Part shown: piece after piece, positions 9,812 to 17,299 of the stretch | How positions within the stretch are numbered: position 1 is the stretch's first letter | Layout: each line of letters begins with the position of its first letter | From: UBA349 sp964444115 | GTDB taxonomy: Archaea; Methanobacteriota; Methanobacteria; Methanobacteriales; Methanobacteriaceae | DNA length: 50,543 nt | Reading direction: 5' to 3' | NCBI GenBank assembly: GCA_964444115.1 | Contig: CAYUFT010000004.1 | Coordinates: forward strand, 1-50,543 | Translations under genes and position numbers: made by a program | Notes under the pieces: generated by a model | What the model was told of the DNA's origin: nothing | What the model saw: only the letters and a program-made list of their open reading frames with translations | The model's database searches: none

Positions 9812-10693
9812 ATGGATCCGAAAATTTATGACATGGAACACGCAGATGTGGCCTGGTGTCCAGGTTGCGGTAATTTCCCTATATTAAAATCATTAAAAAT
9901 GGCTCTTGGTGAGCTGGATATTCCACCAGAAGAACTGATCATGGTCTCAGGTATTGGGCAGGCCGGTAAATTACCCCACTATATCAAAGCTAATGTATTC
10001 AATGGTTTGCACGGCAGATCACTTTCCCCAGCTACAGGAATTAAAGCTTCCAATAATAAAATGACGGTTATTGCGGTGAGTGGAGACGGATGTACCTATG
10101 GTGAAGGTGGAAATCACTTCATGCACACCATAAGACGTAATCCCAATATTACCAATATCGTCCACAACAACATGGTTTACGGCCTTACCAAAGGACAGGC
10201 CTCGCCCACCAGCCAAGCCCACTATAAAACATCCTTCCAGGTAGATGGTGTTTTTGAGGAACCATTCAATCCCATATCCGTGGCCATATCCTTAGGAGCC
10301 ACCTTTGTGGGCAGGGCCTTTGCGGGTGATATTGAACAAACTAAAGAGATTATTAAGAAGGCCATTAATCACCAGGGATATGCGCTGGTGGACATATTCC
10401 AGCCCTGTGTGACCTTTAACAAAGTAAATACCTTCCAGTGGTTTAAAGAGAATTCTTATTATTTAGAAGACTCTTATGTTGCTGATGATAAAGTGGAGGC
10501 CTTTAAAAGAGCTGTTGAAGGCCCGTATCATGAAGAGGGAAAGTTTCCACTGGGAATTTTTTATGTTAAAGAGGGTGTTAAGACCTTTGAAGAGAATATT
10601 TCTGTTTATAATGAAGATGATTCTCCATTATTTACTCGAAAAGTGGATAAGAATAAATTAAAGGGATTAATTGACTCAAAGCGGTCTATTTAA
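9812..10693 (+). CDS. 2-oxoacid:ferredoxin oxidoreductase, beta subunit (TPP-binding)
   Basis: The thiamine-diphosphate and iron-sulfur subunit partnered with the upstream gamma-alpha chain. WCPGCG at residues 15-20 supplies two cysteines for a [4Fe-4S] cluster, and C94 in GDGCTYG and C199-region FQPCVTFN are candidates for others. GDG at 91-93 with the downstream NIVHNNMVYGLTKGQ is the TPP/Mg motif. The 293-residue length is normal. A GGGGTGTT site lies 3 nt before the ATG. No separate ferredoxin-like delta subunit follows; the next gene is convergent, so the complex is probably just these two chains. Confidence 0.92.
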   Translation: MDPKIYDMEHADVAWCPGCGNFPILKSLKMALGELDIPPEELIMVSGIGQAGKLPHYIKANVFNGLHGRSLSPATGIKASNNKMTVIAVSGDGCTYGEGGNHFMHTIRRNPNITNIVHNNMVYGLTKGQASPTSQAHYKTSFQVDGVFEEPFNPISVAISLGATFVGRAFAGDIEQTKEIIKKAINHQGYALVDIFQPCVTFNKVNTFQWFKENSYYLEDSYVADDKVEAFKRAVEGPYHEEGKFPLGIFYVKEGVKTFEENISVYNEDDSPLFTRKVDKNKLKGLIDSKRSI

Positions 10694-10722
10694 TTCTTTT
10701 ATTTTTTAAATAATTTTTGAAT
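10694..10722 (+). terminator. Oligo-T terminator of the oxidoreductase operon
   Basis: Directly after the stop codon come CTTTTATTTTTT and TAATTTTTG, two T-runs typical of intrinsic archaeal termination. The next gene is convergent and ends 47 bp away, so the region may serve both directions. Confidence 0.45.
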
Positions 10723-10739
10723 TCTGAAGAGTTACAGGA

Positions 10740-11057
10740 TTATCGGGGGAGTATTCTCAAACCACCATATTTTCTTTCCCTATATTCTTCTTTTAATTTT
10801 TGAGCAACAAGAAATCCAAGTTTAGTGGCAGCAAAATTGTCTGGTCGCCTATAATAACCTATTAATTCTTTAGAAAGAAAAATCTCAATTGTTGGATTAA
10901 CAAGATGTTGTTCGTCGTCTGTTGCTTTTTTATGAACTGTTTGTCTAGTAAAATTTTTATTAGGAGATCCGCCAATCCGCCCAATAATGAGCATTATCTT
11001 TTTTTCATCCTCGCTCATATCATCAATTACTGCAATTACTTCATCAACACTAGACAT
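10740..11057 (-). CDS. Small helical protein, possible winged-helix, unknown function
   Basis: A 105-residue protein I do not recognise. It begins with an acidic helix (VDEVIAVIDDMSEDEKKIMLIIG) and continues with a basic middle and a C-terminal helix (GFLVAQKLKEEYRER), a size and pattern compatible with a MarR-like or other winged-helix fold. No strong ribosome binding site precedes the ATG, while the upstream sequence is TATA-like, so a leaderless transcript is possible. It is convergent with the oxidoreductase operon and divergent from the regulator at 11171, where small AT-rich accessory genes begin. Confidence 0.6.
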   Translation of the reverse strand: MSSVDEVIAVIDDMSEDEKKIMLIIGRIGGSPNKNFTRQTVHKKATDDEQHLVNPTIEIFLSKELIGYYRRPDNFAATKLGFLVAQKLKEEYRERKYGGLRILPR

Positions 11058-11130
11058 TAATATGCATTTTATCCTTATTATTAATAAATATTTTTTGTAA
11101 ATTTTTACAGTCAGTGAAATTTAGGAAAAA

Positions 11131-11140
11131 TTATATAAGT
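11131..11140 (+). promoter_or_regulatory. TATA box of the HTH-DUF3467 operon
   Basis: TTATATAAGT, preceded by an A-rich stretch resembling a BRE, lies 31 bases before the ribosome binding site AGGTGA (11162-11166 region). That spacing predicts a start of transcription near 11157, a very short leader. Confidence 0.5.
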
Positions 11141-11170
11141 TCATAAACTAAGGATATGATAGGTGAAAAA

Positions 11171-11581
11171 ATGAGTTCCTATATCCTGAAAGATATATTT
11201 GGTGATACAAGCAGAGTTAGGATAATTGAAGAATTATCTGAACGATGGAGTCAATTCTTGTCAGTATCAGAAATTGCAAGAATGACAGATGTTTCTGAAA
11301 AAACTGTCTATACACACATCTACCAATTAGAAAAGTTAGGAATAGTAATATCCGAACCAGGTAGAACAACTAAGTATGGGTTAAATACTGAAGATCAAAG
11401 AGCGTTTGCTATCTCAATTTTAAGTGATGAAGAATATCTAAGAAGAATTAATTTATCAATTGAAGAGATTGAAAAAGAAGATGTTAAGATTGCAATAAGT
11501 GAATCCAGTTATATAAAATCAATTAATTCATCTCCTAATAATTTCTTTTCATTTTCTAATAACAAAAGCATAACCGTTTAA
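11171..11581 (+). CDS. ArsR/winged-helix transcriptional regulator
   Basis: A 136-residue DNA-binding protein. Residues 8-75 form a winged helix: DTSRVRIIEELSE (helix 1), SVSEIARMTDVSEKTVYTHIYQLEKLG (helix-turn-helix) and VISEPGRTTKYGL (wing). The rest is polar and low in complexity, ending in Ser/Asn-rich sequence. An upstream in-frame ATG exists at 11156, but 11171 is preferred because AGGTGAA sits 3 nt before it. The downstream DUF3467 gene starts 12 bp later, so the regulator probably controls its own operon or a neighbour. The regulated genes are unknown. Confidence 0.8.
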   Translation: MSSYILKDIFGDTSRVRIIEELSERWSQFLSVSEIARMTDVSEKTVYTHIYQLEKLGIVISEPGRTTKYGLNTEDQRAFAISILSDEEYLRRINLSIEEIEKEDVKIAISESSYIKSINSSPNNFFSFSNNKSITV

Positions 11582-11593
11582 GGTGGGCTAAAG

Positions 11594-11944
11594 ATGACAA
11601 ATGAAAAAAATGAAGATCCTCAAACAATGCAAGCTGATGAAATTCCAATTATCATACCTTCAGAAGCTCCAAGGGTTTATGCTACTGGTGCATTTGGAGG
11701 ATATACTCCTCAAGATTTTAGAATAATGCTTTGTTCTGAAGAACCTTTAGAAAAAGATACTATAATATTACCAAAGACATTAAATATGGTCCGAGAACTT
11801 CAAGCTGAATTGATATTGTCTCCCTTAGCGGCTAAAGAATTAGCAAATTGGTTAGTAGTAAAGGTTAAAGAATATGAAAATGACTTTGGTGCTATAGCCC
11901 CTAAACTGGAAAAATTAGAAGAAAAAGAAGAAACTGCAGAATAA
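11594..11944 (+). CDS. DUF3467 family protein
   Basis: A 116-residue protein matching DUF3467: the pattern YATGAFGGYTPQDFRIM followed by a polar stretch and LILSPLAAKELANWL...VKEYENDFG is the family core. The function of the family is unknown. The N-terminus is acidic and disordered-looking, and the C-terminus is glutamate rich. The gene lies 12 bp behind the winged-helix regulator with AAGGTGGGCT before its ATG, so the two are one operon. Composition is AT-rich compared with the core genes on both sides. Confidence 0.75.
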   Translation: MTNEKNEDPQTMQADEIPIIIPSEAPRVYATGAFGGYTPQDFRIMLCSEEPLEKDTIILPKTLNMVRELQAELILSPLAAKELANWLVVKVKEYENDFGAIAPKLEKLEEKEETAE

Positions 11945-12225
11945 TTATTTTTAACATATTTTTATTTTCTTGCTAATATTTCGTTCAATGAATCTATGAA
12001 AGTTTAGAAAAAATATCAATAATATATTATTTTTTTAAGAGTGTTGTTGAATGAAGCTAAAAGCTAGAGAATATACATCAAAGTATCTTTTTATTACTCA
12101 TTTTAGAGAAGATCCTAATGAAATTATTAGAATATTAATTTTAAACTTGAAAACCATTAAATTTAACTTCCTAGTTTAAGCTTCCCCCATTGATAAGGCC
12201 CTTAAATAAAAAAAATAATAGAATA

Positions 12226-12588
12226 TTAAGTGTCTTCTCTTGGTTCTTCTTCATAACCAGGACTAGAATCGTGTGTATGGCTGGTTGTTTGAGTGTCTAC
12301 GTATTTTCCACATATTGGGCAATTACCATACCTGTGATATTGTTTTATAGGTTTGGGATGATAAGCATCGCATTGTGGACAATAATATTTTTTAGTTGAT
12401 TTTGTTGCATTAGTTTTTACTTCATTATTTGTTGTATTATTAACTTTAGTAGTGTTATTTATTTTAGCAATGTTAGTTTTATTAGTAGTATTTTGATTAT
12501 TATCGTTATTTGAAAACGAATAAACAGCAAAAGAAACTCCTAACAATAAAATTACAATAATTGCACCCAAAATAATTTTTTTATCCAT
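12226..12588 (-). CDS. Membrane-anchored protein with C-terminal zinc ribbon
   Basis: A 120-residue protein with one N-terminal hydrophobic segment (IILGAIIVILLLGVSFAVYSF), a long Asn/Thr/Lys-rich linker with many N-x-T sequons (residues 30-65), and a C-terminal cysteine knuckle pair C-P-Q-C ... C-P-I-C followed by an acidic tail. The linker is likely outside the cell and N-glycosylated, which would place the zinc ribbon outside, unusual for such a fold. The ATG at 12588 is chosen over a GTG at 12597 because GTGAT, which includes that GTG, is itself the ribosome binding site. Function unknown. Confidence 0.65.
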   Translation of the reverse strand: MDKKIILGAIIVILLLGVSFAVYSFSNNDNNQNTTNKTNIAKINNTTKVNNTTNNEVKTNATKSTKKYYCPQCDAYHPKPIKQYHRYGNCPICGKYVDTQTTSHTHDSSPGYEEEPREDT

Positions 12589-12771
12589 TATAATCACTAA
12601 ATACCCTATATCTCTTAATAATTATATAAATTAGGGTAAGAATTTAAAAAAGATAACTAATTAATGATTTCCAGCTTCATAAAATAGTATCTTCATAGAT
12701 TAAATAGTACTGTTTTCTATTTGACACTTGACAATATTTTGAATTTTATATAAAATTATTAATAATTGGAT

Positions 12772-12784
12772 TTTTATATTATAC
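12772..12784 (+). promoter_or_regulatory. TATA-like element of the zinc-ribbon membrane gene
   Basis: TTTTATATTATAC lies about 50 bases before the ATA start proposed at 12834. It predicts a transcript beginning near 12802 that includes the GTGGTGGT ribosome binding site, which supports the view that the gene is expressed. Confidence 0.4.
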
Positions 12785-12833
12785 CTTAGAAAATATTTAT
12801 TTTGATTAATAATTAGTAAAAAGTGGTGGTTGT

Positions 12834-13325
12834 ATAAAATCTATTGTTTGTGAAGAATGTGGAGGCTATTACGAGCTTAAGAAAGGAGAAAATCCTGAAG
12901 ATTTTGTAGATAGATGTGATTGTGGCGGAGAACTAAAAATTGTTCAAAATCATGACGATAATTACAGATCAGATTCTAGTAATAATAGACTGAAGTTCAA
13001 CCCCATTATCGCTATAATCCTAGGGATAATAGCATGGTTTTTAATATGGAATATTGCATTTATGATTTTTCCTCAGCATACAATAGGTACAACACTTATG
13101 GCTAATATTTCATTAATAATTGGAGGGTTTATTGCCACTTATTTTACTAAAGATAAAAAGATTATATATGGATTTTACGTAGGAATAGGCATTATAATTT
13201 CTGTTATTTTTACAGTACCTCAAACAAGTATAGTAAACATAGTTACAGTTTCTTTAATGACAATAATAATAACAACAATTGGTGCAATAATCGCAAAAAA
13301 AATAAATCCAACACACAATCAATAA
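12834..13325 (+). CDS. Zinc-ribbon, four-TM membrane protein with apparent ATA start
   Basis: The frame is open from 12813 and contains no ATG, GTG or TTG before residue 77 (13062), yet the upstream part is plainly coding: a zinc ribbon C6-x2-C9 ... C28-x-C30-GG. GTGGTGGT at 12823-12830 is followed by a 3-nt gap and then ATA, giving a 163-residue protein that begins (I/M)KSIVCEECGG. The second half has four membrane segments (about 60-82, 85-105, 112-130, 136-158). Starting at 13062 would delete the whole zinc ribbon and the first membrane segment. It is either initiated at ATA or a gene that lost its ATG by a G-to-A change. Function unknown. Confidence 0.7.
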   Translation: MKSIVCEECGGYYELKKGENPEDFVDRCDCGGELKIVQNHDDNYRSDSSNNRLKFNPIIAIILGIIAWFLIWNIAFMIFPQHTIGTTLMANISLIIGGFIATYFTKDKKIIYGFYVGIGIIISVIFTVPQTSIVNIVTVSLMTIIITTIGAIIAKKINPTHNQ

Positions 13326-13396
13326 TTTAATTATTTATTATTTTCCTAGCAGAATATTTATTTGACTAAAAGAATGAAATAGTGCGAGAAATCATT

Positions 13397-13840
13397 ATGT
13401 TTGAAGAAGAAATGGATCAAAGAACTTATCATCTGTTCATTACTCAAGTTAAAGAAACTGATGATGAATACCAGCGATTTAATGGACGGTTGGAAGATGC
13501 CCATGATTTTAGCTATGAAAATCATTCAGATAATAGTCTTTCTGGATGTGCAGATATTGATGAGTTAAAAAAAGCACTTAAAGGCCAGATTAATAATGCT
13601 GACCTGGTAATTGTCCTCTCCGGACTGTATCCCACCTATAAAAATCTAATAATGACCGTATTGAATTTGGCCCATACGATGGAAAAACCAGTGCTCCTTA
13701 TCCGACCCTATGGTATGGAAAATGTTCCTCCAGAATTAGAAGAGCTCAGTAAGGGAGTTATTGGTTGGAGTGCATCATGTATTGCGGCATCCATTAAGGG
13801 CCTTTTGAATGATGAAGTTGACGAGTATTGTGAATTTTAA
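13397..13840 (+). CDS. TIR-like (MTH538/DUF1863 type) protein
   Basis: A 147-residue single-domain protein of flavodoxin-like alpha/beta pattern. YHLFITQVKETDDEY at the start, QINNADLVIVLSGLYPTY in the middle, KPVLLIRPYGMENVPPEL and the closing VIGWSASCIAASIKGLL match the TIR-like domain family named after MTH538. Some relatives act as NAD-cleaving or signalling TIR modules; here no partner of the Thoeris type (ThsA/SIR2) is nearby, so a defence role is only a possibility. Two starts are possible, GTG at 13382 and ATG at 13397; I choose the ATG. The small membrane peptide 87 bp downstream has its own TATA-like region. Confidence 0.75.
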   Translation: MFEEEMDQRTYHLFITQVKETDDEYQRFNGRLEDAHDFSYENHSDNSLSGCADIDELKKALKGQINNADLVIVLSGLYPTYKNLIMTVLNLAHTMEKPVLLIRPYGMENVPPELEELSKGVIGWSASCIAASIKGLLNDEVDEYCEF

Positions 13841-13927
13841 ATAAGAACCCATAGTTTTAGATAATAAGTTGATAAGAATATAAAATTTAATTATCAAAAG
13901 TTATATTCTATAAAAAGAGGTGATTAG

Positions 13928-14110
13928 ATGTTTATTACAGCACTAAAAATTGGAGGATTGAAATTAGGAGGTTTAGGAAAACTGGGCTTCTTGGGAAAAT
14001 TAGGATTTATAGGAATCTTTGGAATAATAGCTTTTATAGTAATAATTTTAATAATTTTGGCCATTGTGGCCTTTTTAATATTTAGAAGTAGGAATAAAAA
14101 TAAATACTAA
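13928..14110 (+). CDS. Small Gly/Leu-rich single-TM membrane protein, 60 aa
   Basis: A near-perfect ribosome binding site (GAGGTGAT, then 3 nt) precedes the ATG, so this very small gene is well supported. Residues 8-32 carry GGL/KLG repeats (KIGGLKLGG, LGKLGFLGKLGF), residues 33-53 are a continuous hydrophobic helix, and the tail is basic (RSRNKNKY). The pattern suggests a small membrane protein with the tail inside. A TATA-like TTATATTCTATAAAAA lies upstream at about 13900-13916. Function is unknown; a pore-forming or regulatory peptide is conceivable but unsupported. Confidence 0.65.
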   Translation: MFITALKIGGLKLGGLGKLGFLGKLGFIGIFGIIAFIVIILIILAIVAFLIFRSRNKNKY

Positions 14111-14191
14111 TTTTCTTTATATTCTATTTTTGAAAAAAAAATTTAAAAATAATATATTAATAAATTTTTGAATGACTTAGCAATTAATTAC

Positions 14192-15034
14192 TTATTTATC
14201 ACATAAAACCGCTGTTCCAGTGGCAGTTACAATGAATGCAGTGCCTTGTATACCACCCATGGAAACATAGTCAATTAAAACTTCAACAACTGTATTGGCA
14301 CCTAGTGATTCAGCTTCTTCAAGCATTCGGGATATGGCCAATTTTCTAGCCTCACTTAAATCAATATCCTCAAGTTGCATAGGTTCAATTACCTTGGTAA
14401 TCTTGGAAACCACATCTTCAGGTCCTTTTTCTTTAGCTACAGCTTCTCCACCAACTAGACCCATATATTTTTTTATTTTTCCCCCATCGGCCGGGGCAAC
14501 CGACAATAAAGGTATGTTTAGTTCATCCAGAAAAATCTCATCAGAAGAGGGTTCATTAATATCATCCAATACCTTAACTTCAGGAGGTTTTCTCGTGATT
14601 TTTGAAGGAACAAAGACTAAAAATTCAATAACCTTTCTGATGGTACCCAGAACAACTACGAAAAGAATATGATTCACTAATATGGGGAATGCTGCTTGTA
14701 TAGTAAGTAATATGGCAAGTACAGTAATTAAACTTAGTGTGACTGGTTCTTTTGCTATACGAGGATAAACAAACCAGCCATAAATATTGATTAAAAGGAA
14801 TGTTAAAAGAGCACTGATAGCTCCAGTACTTTTACCGTATTTTTTACGGGCTATAATGGTCTCCACAAATCCGGCCATTAAGGGAGAAATAATATACATT
14901 ATATTAAATCCAAAAATAATTAAATGCCATCTAACACATATTAGGGCGGAAAGAAAACCTACGGCAACTCCCAGGCCTATGGCCACTAATGCCCAACGTT
15001 TTTCTACGAAAAAATTTCTCTCAGAAGCAAGCAA
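14192..15034 (-). CDS. Membrane protein with C-terminal YbjQ/UPF0145 domain
   Basis: A 280-residue protein with about five membrane segments in residues 14-150, a basic loop, and a C-terminal cytoplasmic domain of the YbjQ (UPF0145, putative heavy-metal-binding) family: MGLVGGEAVAKEKGPEDVV ... ARKLAISRMLEEAESLGANTVVEVLIDYVSMGG ... VTATGTAV. Its function is not established. The TTG start at 15034 is preceded by GAGGTGAA. A second, stand-alone YbjQ gene lies 36 bp upstream in the same direction, so they are likely co-transcribed paralogs. Confidence 0.75.
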   Translation of the reverse strand: MLASERNFFVEKRWALVAIGLGVAVGFLSALICVRWHLIIFGFNIMYIISPLMAGFVETIIARKKYGKSTGAISALLTFLLINIYGWFVYPRIAKEPVTLSLITVLAILLTIQAAFPILVNHILFVVVLGTIRKVIEFLVFVPSKITRKPPEVKVLDDINEPSSDEIFLDELNIPLLSVAPADGGKIKKYMGLVGGEAVAKEKGPEDVVSKITKVIEPMQLEDIDLSEARKLAISRMLEEAESLGANTVVEVLIDYVSMGGIQGTAFIVTATGTAVLCDK

Positions 15035-15070
15035 AAAGATTCACCTCAAGAATTAAGTTAATAGGATAAA

Positions 15071-15397
15071 TTATTCCTTAAATGAAACTGCAGTTCCAGA
15101 TATAGTTACCATTATAGTATTTCCCATGGTTCCACCCAGGTTATGGTAAGTCACCCGAATTCCCACCACAGCATTGGCACCCATTTTCTCTGCTTTTTCT
15201 TGCACTATATTTAGAGCCAGGTGTCTGGCATTGGAAAGCTCTTCCTCATATTTAGAGGTTCTTCCACCTACCACATCTCTGACTCCTGAAAACATATCTT
15301 TATAGAGGTTTGCTCCCAAAAGAGAGTCCCCAGTTACTAATCCATGATATTCAGTTATTTCTTTCCCTTCAATGTTTGGTGTAGTTATAATTAGCAT
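15071..15397 (-). CDS. YbjQ/UPF0145 family protein
   Basis: A 108-residue single-domain YbjQ protein; the family forms small oligomeric beta-rich rings in solved bacterial structures and is labelled putative heavy-metal-binding. The full core is present: TPNIEGKEITEYHGLVTGDSL at the start, ARHLALNIVQEKAEKMGANAVVGIRV and a closing MVTISGTAV. No cysteine or histidine cluster is visible, so the metal label rests on the family name. GGGGAGAAT precedes the ATG. It is the first gene of a pair with the membrane-fused YbjQ protein. Confidence 0.85.
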   Translation of the reverse strand: MLIITTPNIEGKEITEYHGLVTGDSLLGANLYKDMFSGVRDVVGGRTSKYEEELSNARHLALNIVQEKAEKMGANAVVGIRVTYHNLGGTMGNTIMVTISGTAVSFKE

Positions 15398-15462
15398 CTA
15401 ATTCTCCCCTGAAATTTATTAATTATCATTATAATTATTTTAATATTATTTTTTAACAATTA

Positions 15463-15560
15463 TTTGAAGTTTATATTCAATTGGATTTATCTATTTCATA
15501 ATTATACTAAATTTGAAGTTTATATTCAATTGGATTTATCTATTTCATAATTATACTAAA
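15463..15560. repeat. Exact 49-bp tandem duplication beside the scaffold gap
   Basis: Two identical 49-bp copies, 15463-15511 and 15512-15560, beginning TTTGAAGTTTATATTC. They lie within 85 bp of the N gap, so assembly error is as likely as a real duplication. Confidence 0.9.
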
Positions 15561-15588
15561 TTATTATGGCCCCTAGTAGATAAAATAT

Positions 15589-15643
15589 ATTTATCCAAAC
15601 TAAGAATTAGGTTCTTTTCTCTTTGGAATGAAAATACTGGTTA
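15589..15643. repeat. Left copy of 55-bp sequence duplicated across the gap
   Basis: Identical over 55 bases to 15744-15798, the right edge of the N run. It contains the last codons and stop of the MFS gene (ending PKRKEPNS) read on the minus strand, so it is most simply the overlapping end of two contigs that were not merged. Confidence 0.9.
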
Positions 15644-15743
15644 NNNNNNNNNNNNNNNNNNNNNNNNNNNNNNNNNNNNNNNNNNNNNNNNNNNNNNNNN
15701 NNNNNNNNNNNNNNNNNNNNNNNNNNNNNNNNNNNNNNNNNNN
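15644..15743. other. Scaffold gap, 100 N
   Basis: Exactly 100 N, the usual placeholder for a gap of unknown size. Both edges carry the same 55 bp, so the true gap is probably zero and the two contigs overlap. Confidence 0.98.
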
Positions 15744-15798
15744 ATTTATCCAAACTAAGAATTAGGTTCTTTTCTCTTTGGAATGAAAATACTGGTTA
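15744..15798. repeat. Right copy of 55-bp sequence duplicated across the gap
   Basis: Matches 15589-15643 base for base. In this copy the sequence continues into the body of the MFS gene; in the left copy it continues into the intergenic region after that gene. Confidence 0.9.
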
Positions 15799-17299
15799 TA
15801 AATCCTAAGATCATGATTAATGCCATAGCATAGAACGACTGTTTCATTGCAGAACTAATGGAGGAATTAATAATCTCCGTAGTATATGGTTGTAATTGTG
15901 GAGATACCTCAGGAGGTGCACCGGTTTGCATCTTTTCAAAGTAGCTAAAGATGACATTGTTTTGTATTTCCTCATTGGTCAGGTTTCCAGCTTGTCCCGT
16001 AGATGCTATGCCGGCACTAATTCCCCAAAACATTCCCACAATAAGGAAAACACCTATTAATGCGGTCCCAATAGAATAACCTAAATTCTTAAAGGAGTTG
16101 AATAAGCCAGAAGCATCAGTTTCTTGGTCATCTCTGGCAGCAGACATGGCAATATTAGTTAACTGTGACATTAGAAGGCCTATTCCCACACCAAAGACTA
16201 TTGATCCCGGAATGATATCTGATATTTGAGTATTTACATTAAATACCGGGGCCAGTATAATCATTCCTGCTGCTGAGACAAGAAAACCAATCATAACTAC
16301 GTATTTAGAGTCCATAATAGTTGATAGTCGGGCACCTACTATGGCCACTACTAGAATAGTAATTGATGCTGGTAAAAGAGCAAAACCGGTGTTGAAAGCA
16401 TTTAGTTTAATGACTTGCTGGAGGAATACCGGTATAATAAAAAGAAATCCTGCTAGTGGTATTTGCTGTATAACTGAGTTAATAGTACCTAAACCAAATA
16501 GACGATTCTTTAAAAGGGATATATCAATTAGTGGTTGTGAATTTTTATTAATTCTCCTTCTCTGCCATAATAAAAAGACTGCAAAGAGAATTAAGCCTGA
16601 AATTAATAACACAGCGACATTTTCCCAGTTCAGGGGGTCGCTGAGGAATAATATACCCGTAACAATCAATACTAAAGATATTATGGAAAGTGCTGCTCCT
16701 AAAATGTCCAAATCTTTCCATTGGAGGGTGGGTGTTGATTCAGATAGGTAATGTCTGAGCAAGAAAATTATAACTACAATTAGGATTTCTGATCCAAATA
16801 CTAATCTCCAGGTTAAATATGTGGTAAATATTCCACCGATAATAGGGCCGATAGCTGCCCCCATGGCAGCTACTCCGCCCCAAATACTAAAAGCTGTTAT
16901 TTTGTCTTTGCCTTCGTAGCTGGATCCCACAATGGTAGTAGTGGCCGGGAAAATCAAAGCGGCACCAATACCTTCGAAAATCGCCCATCCTATCAGAAGC
17001 ATGGTTGCAGAAGTACTTAAAGTGGCTATAATTGTTCCAATAACATAAATACCTAATCCTATCAAAAATGTCTTTTTTCTTCCCATGATATCCTGGAGTT
17101 TGCTCCCCAGTAACATGAAAGAAGCAATAATTAAAGCATATAATGCTATAATACCCTGGATTTCAGATAAAGTTGTATTTAATTCTACTACCAATGTTGT
17201 TATCGCCACATTCATTGCAGATGTGTCTAAAACTATGATAAAAATTGCCAAACAGGCAACTAATACTACTCCCCACTTATACTGATCGTTATCGGCCAT
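15755..17299 (-). CDS. MFS drug-efflux-type transporter, DHA2 (14-TM) family
   Basis: A 514-residue proton-antiport exporter of the EmrB/QacA group. The first helix has LDTSAMNVAITTL, the family signature; motif A appears as GSKLQDIMGRKKTFLIG after helix 2, and GAAIGPIIGG in helix 5 is the antiporter motif C. About 14 hydrophobic helices are spread along the chain, with a large outside loop between the last two (about 420-480). Substrate unknown. AGGGGATA precedes the ATG. The gene stands alone; an imperfect palindrome about 145-175 bp upstream could be an operator. The stop codon lies 12 bp from the N gap and its last codons are duplicated on the far side. Confidence 0.9.
   Translation of the reverse strand: MADNDQYKWGVVLVACLAIFIIVLDTSAMNVAITTLVVELNTTLSEIQGIIALYALIIASFMLLGSKLQDIMGRKKTFLIGLGIYVIGTIIATLSTSATMLLIGWAIFEGIGAALIFPATTTIVGSSYEGKDKITAFSIWGGVAAMGAAIGPIIGGIFTTYLTWRLVFGSEILIVVIIFLLRHYLSESTPTLQWKDLDILGAALSIISLVLIVTGILFLSDPLNWENVAVLLISGLILFAVFLLWQRRRINKNSQPLIDISLLKNRLFGLGTINSVIQQIPLAGFLFIIPVFLQQVIKLNAFNTGFALLPASITILVVAIVGARLSTIMDSKYVVMIGFLVSAAGMIILAPVFNVNTQISDIIPGSIVFGVGIGLLMSQLTNIAMSAARDDQETDASGLFNSFKNLGYSIGTALIGVFLIVGMFWGISAGIASTGQAGNLTNEEIQNNVIFSYFEKMQTGAPPEVSPQLQPYTTEIINSSISSAMKQSFYAMALIMILGFITSIFIPKRKEPNS

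Noticed and set aside
12051..12179. 42-codon frame starting ATGAAGCTAAAAGC
   Set aside because: It has no ribosome binding site and no recognisable features; it may be a gene remnant but cannot be supported.
13397..13840. Thoeris defence system
   Set aside because: Only a TIR-like domain is present; no SIR2/ThsA-type effector gene is in the neighbourhood, and this TIR-like family is widespread outside defence loci.
15513..15758. Plus-strand frame reading through the N run
   Set aside because: Most of it is undefined bases and duplicated gap-edge sequence; it is antisense to the end of the MFS gene.
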